A stretch of 64,000 nt of DNA from Basidiobolus meristosporus CBS 931.73 (GCA_002104905.1 MCFE01000205.1:62001-126000); one strand, 5' to 3'; positions 22,777-34,975 are shown, counted from the stretch's first letter. Program-made: numbers and translations. The notes: generated by a model from the letters alone, not told the origin.

Positions 22777-23153
22777 GGAATACTGGAATATACTAAACTA
22801 GATTGTGGGTTTGTAAAGCCACTAGTATGTCAAGAATATAATTATTGAGCCACAATCCCCAACTTAAATAAGTTAGCGTCACTTCAGAAGGTACTGGTTT
22901 CAGCATCCTTTGATAGAGTATTGTACTAACACTTCCAATACTGTAACAACTGTAAATCCACCAGCAGGGTAATAAAGGGAATGCAGCTTTGACCAATAGT
23001 TTTACAAAGATAAAGTATCTTTGCCTTTATAGGACAAGACTAGGGAAAGATGATGGGTGATACTCACGGTGAGTATTCCTTTTACAAGTTTTCTTCAAAC
23101 TTTGGGCAGAAGGCAGAGATCCACAGGTAAGTCAGGAGAGTCTGATAAAGCTG

Positions 23154-23262
23154 TTATGAATAAACAGCCTTGCCTTGAATCCTGCCTTGCCTTGATGGTC
23201 CACACCTAAGTTCTTTCCTACTGCGCCTAGCTTTTCCTCCTGCCTTGTGTCCATTCAAAACA
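23154..23262 (+). repeat. Abnormal 5' terminus of the chromovirus: inverted LTR tail
   Basis: This 109-bp block (TGTTATGAATAAACAGCC...GTCCATTCAAAACA on the plus strand) is a near-identical inverted copy of the last 108 bp of the 3' LTR, where a full direct LTR repeat was expected. The element therefore ends with the U5-side sequence at both sides, yet has matching GAACC repeats. Confidence 0.7.
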
Positions 23263-23267
23263 GAACC

Positions 23268-24280
23268 TGAGCAGAAAGCTGTGGCATGAGTTCAACATCA
23301 AGATGCCAGTGGATGTATGTACAAAGATTTATAACAAGACAAGTATTGAAATCAAAAATGAGCTGAGAGTGAGGGTATTTTATGAGAAAGCTGTGCAGGA
23401 ACAATTTTGCACGCAATTTGCTCAGTAGGGGCTAGATGTGTCTGTTTGTGCCTCAACTCTGGAAACCAAAGAGATTCTGAATGTGTATTTGCCTCAAATG
23501 ACTAATGCATTACATGATATATTAGCAGAGTTAAGTGGCTTCTAAGAGCAATATACACAGGACTCATCCAGGCAACAGTTCCAAAGTATCAGACAGAGGG
23601 TAAGTGAATACCTTGAGGATTCAGAAGGGGAGCTTCAAAAGGATGAATACAGACCGCAAGTAACTGCATCCAGACTGTGCAAGCACTCTTTGCTGGATTC
23701 CTTACCATCCCTTGCAACTTCAGCATGTTGGTGCATGTCAGTCCAAACTATGCCAACACCCTTCACAATAGTGCCCTGCATTGAGTCAATGTCTGTAGGG
23801 TCAACATGCGCACTTCAGTGCAAAACCACAAGAACTTGCCCAATTGCTCATTTAGACACAAGTCCATTGGAGCAGGCCAAATTGCATCAACAATTGGCAT
23901 CACATTGAACTCAGCTAAGGGCCATTCCAGTGCATCAAGTTGCACCTGTGTGGGCCATAACACCTGACCATCAGCAAATTTCTTCTGGTGAAGTGACTGA
24001 TGATGACCCACATGAAGTGCCTCCACCACCAGAGCCACTGGTAAGTAAAAAAACATGTTAGCATGCAGCACTGCAAGCTGGTTCAGTAGCATCATCCAGA
24101 GCAATTAAGTGTGGCCAAGCTGCAGCATTGCACTCATCAACTAGCAGGCAGAATACTGACTACAAATATACAAGTAGCCACAAGGATAGTCAACAAGGAT
24201 GAAGTTTAGGTGTGCAAAGTGAGTCACTACAAAATGCTTCAGTAGTGATCCCTGTGCAAAAAAACCTAGGAGATGATGTT
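23268..24280 (+). pseudogene. Harbinger partner ORF, 3' part, element 2
   Basis: Continues the partner protein after the chromovirus: KLWHEFNIKM, KIYNKTSIEIKNELRV, QLQ-type SIRQRVSEYLEDSEGEL, then the Ser/Thr-rich tail to about 24,280. It aligns throughout with 6,842-7,870 of element 1. Where element 1 has Arg (CGN), this copy very often has Cys, Gln or His (TGN, CAN). Several stops are present. The region 24,280-25,021 aligns with 6,230-6,840 and ends in the terminal repeat. Confidence 0.7.
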
Positions 24281-25035
24281 CCAATTGCAATGAATTGCTA
24301 TTACTTGTCATGATCCAAACCACGCATTTTTTTGCAATCCCACTTGAGCTACCACAAATCAGTGGTCACTAAACTTATGATATAAGCAATATTCAGGTTG
24401 TCTCACATTTGAGACAGAACCCCTATAGATAAACACCCTGCATATATATACATCTTCTGTTACACTAGTGCAGCCATTTGATCCATTTTGCACCGGTTTG
24501 ATCAGTTTTGTGATAGCAATGATGCCTTGTCCAATCACTAGGATCAGGGACTTACTTCCTCAATGGGCAAAATGGGATATTTGATGGCAAATCAGGTAGC
24601 TTGTGTATTGGTCAAAGAGCCAATTGGGGGCTGACAGCTCAGAATACTTTAGGACCAACTAACTGCTGAGATACCATCCATTTGGAGTCATGGTAACCAA
24701 GATGGTAAGTATCAGTGTAATATATAGTGTGATACACTTTTATTTCTATTTACAGTAAAGAAACATATCCAAATACTGGATTTTACCTGCTATAATAGCG
24801 GTATCCAATTGCACTTGTGATGCAAACATTACAAGTTGGCGCAATCAGCTGTGCCAACCTGATTGTGTCAGATTGTACCATAGTGTGCAAGATTGTCCCC
24901 CATGGTGCAAAATTGTCCCAGAGCAATCCCGCCAACTGGTAGCTATAATATTGTGCCCAATTGTTCTTAGAGACTGCAGATTGCACCATGTGCCCTGGCA
25001 TAGTACTATGGAACAAGTCTAATATATTTGATGGC

Positions 25036-26960
25036 AAATATTGCAAACAACCAAGAAATAAGGGCCACTTTGAAGGTATGTGTGACTATGCCTTTGCCTT
25101 GGCACTTGATGCATGCTCATTAAACTAGCACAACACCAGCAAATCCTGTTGGCTACTGATTCTCATCAACCTGAATCTGCCACCTATTTTAAGGTATCAG
25201 AGCAGAAATCTGATGATTGTCTCATTGGTAGCTGAGCCTAAATTATTGTCCAGCCTGTATATATACCTGTATCCATTGCTAAATGAGTTTTGTATGCTTA
25301 CCAGCGGGATGATGGTAAATGGCCATTAGGTCATAGCACATGTTATTATCTGCATTGGAGATACCTTAGCCATCTGCAAAATAGCCAGCTTCTCTGGGCA
25401 CAATGAATGGTATTGCTGTTGAATGCATGAGATCCAGGGGACTTGCTCCATAACTCACACACATTGTTACCCAAACACCAATACCAAAATCATCATTGTC
25501 ACACAGAGAGAATGTGCAGAAGTCAGCATGCAATTGCAGCAAAGTTGGCAAGCAATAAGCCATTGGCCAGAATATGAAACTAACTGGAAACCAGAGATAC
25601 TTAAGATAGAGGGTACCTGTTGGATCAAAAGCTTTCCACTAGGAGCAATGCATTTGCTTTCAACAATATCTCTATACTAACAACCAAGTTGTATATGGGG
25701 CATTTCAGGTAAAATGTGCCCTTTGGGATGTTGGAGAAATTCAAAAGAAGTGGCTAGATATTATGGAGCATCTGCTACCCTAAGTACTTCTCATGGGCTC
25801 CAATCAACATTCATACACATATGCCACAATGCAAGTACAAGGACCAGATGAACTGGATATGTATTTATTCAAGTTACCTTCTGAAGCCACTTCCACCAAG
25901 GGTACATTGGAAGCATTGGGAGTGATATGTGGATATTGTATGAATATTTATCCAGTAGCAGATGATCAATGCCAACTTGAAGCATCCATAGCATATGTGC
26001 AAGGAGTTTGTGATGGGATTTGAGTGGCTGCACTACAAACATAGTGCTGCATGCGCAGATCTCTGCTGCTACTGTATTCATTAGCTACTCAATCTTGCTT
26101 GGTGTTTGGTGAATATTGGGCCTTACTTCACCTTTTGGGAGTTTCCTATGGAGTAGATGTGTGAGTAGATAGGAAGACAAGTCAAATTTCAGGTACTACC
26201 ATATCCCAATCTCATCAAGAATATCACTTTCAAGTTTGTCATGGATATGATGAGTTGGCAGATGGAGGACATCAAGGAAGTGCTGGAAAACACTGAGGAC
26301 AGATGTGCACATGGAGACACCAATGCCTATGGCATTAAGAAGCTAAGCAGCCCTAATGCATGTGTAATCAGTTAAGTAATTCAAAAGTAGCTTTGGTGCA
26401 ACACACAACTATTTTTATAAGTAAAACTATACCAAGGTATGCGTGATTTATCTTGGTTACAAGCCAATTTCTACACTATGCAATACAGAATTCACACAAA
26501 CAAGAACCAGAGCACACCTATAAGGGAGACTAGACTCCAGCTGGGAGAATGAATATAATGGCTAAACACCAAAAGGTTCTTTGTGGATATTCAGGAGATA
26601 TTCATGGCAGAAGTGGTGGCAACCAGACATATTTTGCAAGATGCATATGCTACCAGCAATACAAGATATAAGGCACCTTTGCAAGCATCACTCTAAAAAG
26701 CTGTAAAGTTGAGGTGATAGAAGTATATCAATTGTGGCAGGTGTGGGTGTTTGTAAAGGTTAGTAAGCATGAGGCCATAGTATTTTTTGATATGAATAGT
26801 TTGTGAGATACCCAAGGTGGTAGAGGGTAAGCAAATAAAGAGGGGATATTCTACAATGGATTACATAAATTGAACAAGGGGAGGTGGAAGAAGTAAATAT
26901 CATTTGGTAAATTGGTATGGTAACGTTATAAAGAACTAACCGTAGGTCACCACACTGCTG
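25036..26960 (+). pseudogene. Decayed Tnp2/CACTA-like transposase, copy B
   Basis: Aligns with copy A from CCACTTTGAAGGTAT (25,066 versus 1,455) to about 26,960. Readable blocks include the Cys-pair region (HNEWYCC-type, 25,400-25,440), VTQRECAEVSMQLQQSWQA and HMEDIKEVLENTEDRCAHGD. No long frame survives. It starts about 15 bp beyond the right end of Harbinger element 2. Confidence 0.55.
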
Positions 26961-27439
26961 CTATAACACCATCAGAGGCTTGCAATGAGGCCATCAAAAC
27001 ACCATGAAATTTCTTGCCATATAAGGCAATGGGATGTGCTTGCCAATTAGGAACACTCAAATAGTTGTAGAGAATGCTGAGACTGCAACAATGCCATGCC
27101 ACCCTTGCCAAATACCACCCAAACACTGTTTTGTTCTTCAACTTTATTTGGCAGTAAAATTAGCCAAATGCTGTTGTGATCCCACCAGGAGATCTGGTAC
27201 AGGGCATTTAATTACAAGCCACTGATATTTTAATGGTCTCTTGAGGGATTCCTGATGGCTGATCTGGATTGCATCTGACTGTGGGACCAAATTATATTCT
27301 GTAGGGCTTAAAAACAATCAGAATGCACTTCACCTGCTCCATGAGCAGTATCATAGGATCACACTACCAAATTGAGTTGAGTTTAGGTCAGCATTGGTAT
27401 ACCTAGAAATATCTGAAATAGCAGAAATTGTCCAAAGCT
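26961..27439. other. Unrecognised A+T-rich sequence
   Basis: Short ORFs only, none with a recognisable motif, and no terminal repeats seen. Confidence 0.3.
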
Positions 27440-28560
27440 GAAGAACAAGGATGCAACAACTAAAAACAGGCAGCTTCCTCAAGAGCCTGCCACAGGCAGA
27501 GCTGGGAGCTCAAAACAAGCCACAAAGAGACATTAGGTGGCTAGATGAGTGCTGGTAAGGGACAATAATGCAGAAATAGTTACACTATCACCTCATTTAT
27601 CAAGGAAGTAACTGGAACAATACACAAGGCATGCAGCTGAAGTTGCAGAAAAAGGCCCTGTCAGTGATCAAAACAAGTGCCTTCCTCCAGATCCTGTTGC
27701 AAGCAGGGCTGGAAGCTCTAAACAGGTAGCAAAGAAACTTCATGTAGCTCAAAAAGTGCTGGTAGGGACTAGCACAAAGAATAAACAATTTGTCCACTAC
27801 TGGCTCCTCATCCTCCATTACAGACAGAGTGGTGATCCCACTGACAAATAAAGCAACAGTGTCAAGAACTTAGAGGAGTATCAAGATGCCTACAGTGAAG
27901 TTTTGGATTAGTGATAAGCATGCTAAGTGGCTGTAGCACTTTGTTAAGAGTAGTACTCAAGAAGATGTACCAAAATGTTTCAAGGAGTTATTGCAAAGAA
28001 TGGCAGATGAGGTACTAGACCTTGGAGTGCTGGCTGAAGACTAGGATATATGGGAACCAGTAAATGAATAAGGGCATAATGCCATAGGGCTCCTACCAAA
28101 ATAATGCTTAAAGAGCATTATGGCAGAAGCACTTATTGAATGGAGGATTTTAATAGATGTACTGGTTCAGTGTGAAGCTGGGCTCAATGTTGGTGTTGGG
28201 TATAGGGACTTGTATAGCTCAGTACTATTGACATTAGAGCTACAACTGAAGATCCAACAGAAATTTGCCAATTGTATACATGAATAGTAAGAGTGATGGT
28301 TAAATCAGGAAGTAGGAGTGTGAAAAAGAGGCAATAGCCAATCAATGTACACGTATGTAGGTGGTGATTAAGTGTTTGGAATCAGAAAGTAAGAGAATAG
28401 GTAGAGAACCAAGGAAAAGCCACCTATGTATTGTTGTGATGAAAAATTTATTCTGGGTGACATAGTATGTGGATCCCAATGCTTGTTGTAGGTACAGAGG
28501 AAACAAGAACTGACCATATGGTGCAGTGTACAAATGTTACAGGAGCCAGTAAATAAAAGG
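27440..28560 (+). repeat. Family X repeat, copy d
   Basis: On the plus strand the sequence aligns with the minus strand of 61,300-62,500. Two degenerate copies of the 69-residue unit lie at about 27,470-27,590 and 27,660-27,790 (CAGGGCTGGAAGCTCT, then GTGCTGGTARGGAC). A MPTVKFW-type block follows at 27,885, then the GYRDLYS region near 28,200. Many stops. Confidence 0.5.
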
Positions 28561-29420
28561 CAATACAGGTATGGTGTTTAATAGAGTGACTTGTATACAA
28601 CAGCTACCATTATCTTCCATAATGGCATGATGATCCTATCAGATGCTTGGCAGATATATGATGACATAGCTTATAAAGCATCTTCACCACTTTGAGATAT
28701 AAGAGCACTGTCACAAAGCAGTGCTGTAATAGCATCTAATAATGATGTGTATATTGAATACAGATGGCTGATGATGGACTCTGCTCCGCAAAATTTACTA
28801 GAGAGCAAGTGTCATAGTGCACATTTATGTTGCCTGAAATAACTACTGGTGAACCTCACACCTTATATGAGCTTAAATATCAAATCACCCATTTGGGAGT
28901 TACAGTACTGTATAAGACTGGCACATATGCTTAGAAGACCTCAAATGAGCCTTGCTGTCTTGGCAGTGCTTTTCTTAAGGATTTTTAGCATGTCACTTTC
29001 AAGCTTCAAGATAGTTGATTCCAGATTTCCAATGGTGCAGACCTGGATTTGTCACAGTTATGCAACCAAAATATTCTACAGATGTGGATACCTATGTAGA
29101 GTGCCATAGCATCTTGATAGTTGATGAGTTTTTAGGCAGATCTGACTTGGGCCCCCATAGATGTTTTAGTGGTAATAAGCTTCTTATCATCTTGAAATAA
29201 ATTTTACCTAAAATAACTTCAACAATCTCAACAATATGCCAACTGGAAATGAAAGAATCCAGCTACACTTTACTGCTCCAACTATTTTGCCTAATTTTGG
29301 TTTATATAGGATCCAACTTCTGGTTAGTGCCACATTCTGTAGTACTCATGAGTCATTGTGTTTGAAGATCATATTGTATGAGAATTGGCAAAATCCTAAC
29401 TGCTCAGCAAGAGCTCTATG
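28561..29420. other. Unrecognised A+T-rich, CpG-poor sequence
   Basis: Coding-like pieces (for example EITTGEPHTLYELKYQITHL near 28,840) are broken by many stops. It resembles old transposon sequence but could not be assigned. Confidence 0.3.
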
Positions 29421-31455
29421 AGCCAAATCACGGTTAGCACTCGAGAAAGAATGATCCAGAGGTGTAACAAATGATATTTATTGCACCGCATTGCTTGTAT
29501 ACTCCACTTACATACATGGACCATGTAGGAAATTAATTTGGACTTATATTATGACACTGGGTCCATTCATAAGAAACGGATCTGGGCCAAAAGGATAAAA
29601 ATCGGCAAATCAAAGTAACACACGGATATCACCAATATGGCGTGACACTCATAGTAGGAATCCAGCATGATGATCTTCTACGCAATGAATCCGAGGGAAC
29701 TGGGCAGGTTGGCCAAACAATCCATCCCACTCCACCAATCGATGCACGATAATCACGGTTTCTTGTAAGCGCGCCAGTTCAATTTAATTTTGCTACGAAG
29801 CAGGCCTCACCTCGCCATATTGGGCCAATCGGAGATTCCACGCATTCACTACCAGGTTCTGGCCCAACTCTGGATACGGAACAACTGGCATCTCGTTGGC
29901 ACCGGTACGCGGTCCATAGCACAAATGGGATGAATAAGATACGAAGGAACCTGACCAATCCCCATGCTCATACCAACAGAAGAGATTTCGAAACCAGGAA
30001 AATGCATTCGTGTTCATGGCTGGTTAATCGCCACCTGGCTGATAATGACTGCATCGATGGCTGATTTCCACATCTTCTGGTTGGCTCATACCATCGAGCT
30101 GGTGCCTGAGGCCCTCCCACCAATGGCTACCGCCACAAATCACACCCATTCCTTTGACCCCTGAGCTCAGGTGAGTGCAGTCTCAACCATGCACTCATGC
30201 AATCCCAGCAGCAATCTGGCCATGTGTGGCCTTGATGCTATAGCAGCCCGACAATAACTGACACAGCCATTAGTCCCGAAAGCGCTTAGCTAGCTTCAAA
30301 ATTGCCTGAACCGCATCCACGTGATTGGCGCCCGTAGTATCCTTCGTGGAGCGCGAGGAAACAGTGCCAGGAGGAATGGAAGTCGGCTTCAAGACGTTGA
30401 GTAGCGATGCCCAGCACTCCACCCGTCATACCTGCCGTTTTAAGAAAGGCACGACGGCTCTCATGGCCTTGCAGGGACTCCAGCTTGACTAGTGGGATCT
30501 GATAACAAACCAAGGAGACGCAACGTGGCTCACCACCAAACAATCCAGCTCCACGGCAACACATGTTGTTCCAGTGCGGTGTTGCCAACCAGAGACTGCA
30601 ACACGCTTTCCGCCTACCTCGAGAGGAACACGACCGCCACACCAGGGTCGCTTTCGGGATGTTGCACCAACCGAAATTAGCCCAGTGATGTGATTGGCAT
30701 CATTCGTGATCCACAGAAGGCTCGACTCAAGGGGCTCGGCGATGGCTGATGCAATCATCAACATTTGTGTGTATTGCCTGCTTCCATGAGATTAGCCTGC
30801 ATCCTCCTCAACGTACCTGGATTACATCACGCCGGATCCAAATGGGAATCCCTAGCTGTAGCTGGCTTGCAGATCCGAATCGAGTCCAACACCGCCGCCT
30901 CGACAACCTGAAGTGCAGGCACAAAATTAATCACCCAGATGAGTACGAGCGTCCATATCCGAGTGGATTCCGGTTCGGAGAACAACAACCAGGCGAGGCG
31001 GTTGGCGCCAGCTAATTTGGTGGATGGGGAATTAATGAATGCAGGCGGTGGGATGGAAAATTTTCCTCTAGTTTATACAAATTAAACTTTGGCCTCAGGA
31101 AATACCAGGAGTAGTTGGCACCTAGGTTGCATTTGCTGGGTTGCCTTATTTGGTCTTGTGGTCGTCTGAGCTGATAGCCTTGGAGGGGCTCACTCTACAC
31201 GAAATGACGCCAATCAATATCGATTCAACGTTGGTTACATGGAATACATTCATGTCTATTTGTATTACTGTCATTTACCTGATGCTTGCCACTAATAAAT
31301 ATACCGCATCTACAGCCAATGGATTTTCCCTCTTGAGCCGTTGCTGAGTGACCAACCCTAACCACCTTCTCTGGCCTAGTCTCTAAATTCCCTATCCCTG
31401 CCCCGCCTCTGCGAACACCTTTATTCTCCAAGTCCCTCCCAATTCCGACACCCGG
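29421..31455. other. CpG-normal unique region without a resolved gene
   Basis: Base composition changes sharply near 29,420: CpG becomes common, as in the host genes. Minus-strand ORFs at 30,489-30,764 and 29,793-30,017 are open but match no family I know, and no convincing exon chain could be built. The region probably holds the upstream region of the RhoGAP gene and possibly a decayed or short-exon gene on the minus strand. Confidence 0.3.
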
Positions 31456-33792
31456 ATGTCCGACTTTTCCGATACTTCGGTACCGCCGTGCTTCCTAACT
31501 CCCCACCGGCCTTAGTCAGTGAACTCAACCCTTGCTCCCCTCTAGCAACGAGATGAGAACGTCGATTACGGTTGCCGTGCGGTGAAAGAGATCGCCGAGA
31601 GGAACCAGACTGAATTTGCCTCCATCATCACCTTTTTCAAACTACGGTAACCTCGGGTTTCTTTCGTCCCACTGATCCCCCTTTGACAGAAGGACTGACG
31701 CGTTCGTAGTATGCAACTAGAGGAAGGCTACTATAGGGGTCTGGAGAGACTGACGAAGCGGCAAGAAAATACCACCCACGGGTAAACCCATAGCAACTAC
31801 CCCATTTGGAAATGCCTGCCCTGTATTGACAGCACGTTTCCTCTGCCTCCGCCAGTGACATTACCACCTGCTCACACGCGTTCAGCGAGATAGTGGCCAG
31901 CAGCGAAAAGCTGGCCAAACACCACCAGAAGTTCATGCACACGCTGGAGCGGTTGATCATCGAGCCGTTAGCCCAAACAAAGGTAGCCAAAGTCCACGAG
32001 GAAACCCGGCTCTGCGTGGTCGACTGATGTCTTTGATTCAGGAATACCAACAAACCCGCCTCAACATCCTAAAGATCCGCGTGAAAGCGGTCACCAAGGA
32101 ATACTCGGAGCTGAGAGCCCAACTGTTCCCCAAGGTAGTTAACCCCAAGTGCAATGACACCTCCACCGGCCCAGACTGACCTGACGACCCGGATTAGCTG
32201 CAGCGGAACTACATCGCCAAATGCAAAGACTACTACGAACGCTCCATGGAGGACGACGAGGAAGGGGCCGATTTGGTAAGAGCCCTGAACACCAACAAGG
32301 CCACCAAGGTTGGTTTTCTCGGGAATCGCTCATCTCTCACGGGACACTAACCCGACGCTTGCCACCGATCCAGTTTCTGCAAAAGCAAGCGAAAGCTCGC
32401 AAGGAAATGGAGGCCGCCGGTAAGGAATACCCTGTAATATGGTCAAAGTGCATTGGCTGACGCGACCCCATGCTAGACGAGGAGTACCGTCGAGGTGTGC
32501 AAGCACTGGAGCGTGTTCGCCAACGGCACATCGAGGTGATGAAGCTGGCCCACGAGGAGTGTCGCAGGCTGGAGAGCCAGCGGTTCGACGCCATCAAGAA
32601 CGGCCTGAATATCTTCCAACAATCCGAATACGCGCTATGCGAGAAGTCGAAAGTGGTAAGCGTCCGGGCAACCATGCTAATCCCCTCGCTGCACAACCAG
32701 CCTAACTGACCCATCCGTACCAGCTCTCGGAAAACATCAACATGTTTGTTTCGTGCATCAAGCCGACCATCGACGTGGAGCTGTCCATGGCCAAGCTGAT
32801 GACCGGGAAATCGGTCTCCCCGGCGCCAGTCTACTATGAGAACTACCATGCCGGAACGACAAAAGGTTTTCCCCACACAAACACCCATCCCCCAAGATCA
32901 TTCCTGACTTTTGCCTCGCGTCGTGGACAGAGCTGATCTTTGGGATTTCCCTCAGCGAGCATTACGAGAAGAAGCTTTGCACCGTCCCGTATATCGTGGA
33001 GAAGTGCATCGGCCTAATCGAAGAGCAGGGTAGGTCACCGGTCTGCCCTCTGGCCCCACCGGCCCCCATGCTAACCCTCTCCCTAGGTCTAGAGAAACAA
33101 GGGCTGTACCGCGTTTCGGGCAAGAAGGCCCAGATCGAAAATCTGCGCCACGCCTTCGAGCAGGATGAGAACATCAGCATCGGCAGCGAGGTGAACGTAT
33201 CGGCGCTGACCAGTTTGCTGAAAAGTTACTTCTTGAAGCTGCCCGAGCCGCTGTTCACCTTCCCATCCGATCGCAGAATCGAATACTCCAGTAAGTGCGC
33301 GCGGGATCAGGGGCCGGACGACAGGATGCTAATGAGACCCATCTCCCCTGTAGAAATCAAGGATGAATTCATCCGGCTGGAGTTTCTTCGTCAGGAGCTG
33401 AAGCTGCTAGCTCCCCCGCACTACGACACCCTTCGCTGCGTGGTGAACCATCTGGGCCGGTAGGTGCACCATGTCCCTATTCGATGAGGGCCAGTTGAGC
33501 CTTAATACATATACTATGCAGGATTGCCGCGCATGCGGACACGAACAAGATGACCCCCTACAATCTGTCCTTGATCTTCACCCCGGTGATCTTCCAGGAC
33601 ACACCGGAGACCAAGCGGGCCAACTCCATCTACGAGTGGCAGTACGACAGCGTACTGGAGGACATGATTGTTCACACTGCCAAGGTCTTCGACATCCCCC
33701 CGTTCGCCCAACTCAACAAGCCCTTGGCGAAGTCGAGGACCACCAGCAAGGTCGGGAACATCTTTCGTCTGTTTCCGGGATACGCCAAGTGA
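31456..33792 (+). CDS. F-BAR / RhoGAP protein (Rgd1/Rga8-like), 13 exons
   Basis: Joined by eye: 31456-31479, 31546-31646, 31710-31781, 31856-31982, 32042-32134, 32198-32308, 32374-32419, 32477-32655, 32724-32865, 32931-33029, 33087-33290, 33354-33459, 33522-33792; 524 residues. Residues 1 to about 250 form an F-BAR (FCH) membrane-curving coiled coil (VKEIAERNQTEFASIITFFK, LEEGYYRGLERLTKRQE, KAVTKEYSELRAQLFPK, EYRRGVQALERVRQRHIEV). About 297-480 is a RhoGAP domain (VPYIVEKCIGLIEEQG, GLYRVSG with arginine finger R340, LLKSYFLKLPEPLF, YNLSLIFTPVIF), which speeds GTP hydrolysis by Rho GTPases. Fungal relatives act at growing tips and septa in actin and wall signalling. It is shorter than yeast Rgd1 (666 residues) and has no visible SH3. 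Introns are 57-74 nt. The 24-bp first exon (MSDFSDTS) is the least certain part. Confidence 0.9.
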
Positions 33793-34975
33793 GAGTCCCT
33801 CCAACTCTGTTCGACGCCCACCTCACGGGTGCCGAAGATATTGGCTGGCCATCTATCGCCCCTAGGATGGGCTCAAGCAAACTGCAGCGCTCCCTCGTCT
33901 TGCCATCTGCAACACGGGGAGTCTTTGTCCTCTTTGGGTCACCATCATTCATCCTTTCCACCCCACCCGACACCGACCTTGACCCTCGCCTTCGTCTCCA
34001 TCCATCTCACCCTCACCTTTACTATCACCTTACTTTCACCTCACGTTCGTTTACTATCAACCTTACTTTCAACTCACCTGTAAATATGCCTCCGATCCAA
34101 AGTTGGCTTAATTTTGGTAATCCATCTAATTAATTATGTACGCCGCTTGTCATGTGAGCCCGACGGATCATGTGGCCAAGCGTAATTTATTCTGCGCAAA
34201 TTTGTGCCAAGCAAAACATGCGCACTCATCTCCCCTGTACCATCATGGCGCATATATCGTAATAAACTAGTGTAATCCATTCCTTCGACAAACTTCTGGT
34301 CACCCACGGGCGACGCGGCATACGGATGCTGGACACCAGCGTGCCCACCGCTGAGAGGATGTGACTATCTCTTCTTGTCCACCTCTTAAACTAACCGCCT
34401 GCATCTGCCCCCAAGCCAGGTTGATTGGGGTCGGATGGCGCCTCTTCCATGATGCTCCTTCACCAATCTCCATGTGTGTTCTGCTGATTAGGAAACGGAT
34501 TGTGCTCATGATGGACTTGTCGCAAACCGAGATTTATGTTCCAAGGATTTGCTGTCACCGAGAGGACCCCTCACGGGGGGTTACCACGGCCCTTATGATG
34601 GTGACGATGTGCAGATCGTAACGCTTCTTTGACGAGCTTAGAGTCAGGGGATTTTTCTAGTTTGAACTAGTATACCTGCCCAAATCATGCTCTCATTTTG
34701 TTGGGGTGAGTTTCTATGCTTCCCAGACTGGTTGCCAAATGCATGATGCTTCAGGTCAACTGGCAGCAATCAAGTATCTGAGAGTGATGTCTCCATATAC
34801 ACTTTCCTTTCTGTGGCTTTTGCCTTCTTTTTCTCAACTGTCCATCCGACTAGGATGCATCATGTCACACTGTACCATTAAAAATGCTCTTTAGTAACCA
34901 GAATCATTTTGTCAACTAGAAGCTTTTGAGTTGTTGACAATGATCAGTTTCCATCTGGCTCAGTCATGTAGAAAG
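33793..34975. other. 3' flank of the RhoGAP gene and transition to repeats
   Basis: 33,950-34,080 is pyrimidine-rich with repeated CACCTT/CTTTCACC units, probably 3' UTR. AATAAA lies at about 34,260. CpG content falls near 34,650, where A+T-rich sequence of transposon type begins. No further gene was seen. Confidence 0.4.

Larger units (their letters stand above)
16966..23262 (-). mobile_element. Ty3/gypsy chromovirus (gypsy-2), nearly full length, GAACC target duplication
   Basis: A 6.3-kb element lies on the minus strand between two copies of GAACC (16,961-16,965 and 23,263-23,267). Order along the minus strand: abnormal short 5' end (23,262-23,154), leader, gag (22,776-21,937), protease, RT, RNase H, integrase and chromodomain (21,000-17,554), 3' LTR (17,484-16,966). 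An 803-bp solo LTR (21,122-21,924) is inserted in gag. Four point stops and a protease active-site change inactivate it. Confidence 0.85.
14633..25021 (-). mobile_element. PIF/Harbinger-type DNA transposon 2, with two nested insertions
   Basis: Left end TAGACTTGTTCCATTGG at 14,633; right end inverted CTATGGAACAAGTCTA at 25,006-25,021. Reading inward: transposase on the minus strand (14,807-15,689), spacer, then the partner ORF on the plus strand (about 16,690-16,965 and 23,268-24,280). This is element 1 in mirror image. A palindromic MITE (15,850-16,585) sits in the spacer, and a chromovirus (16,966-23,262) flanked by GAACC sits in the partner ORF. Without the insertions the element is about 3.4 kb. 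Confidence 0.75.

Noticed and set aside
30286-30764. Minus-strand ORFs as a host gene
   Set aside because: Open but unrecognised. The readable pieces could not be joined with consistent frames and splice sites.
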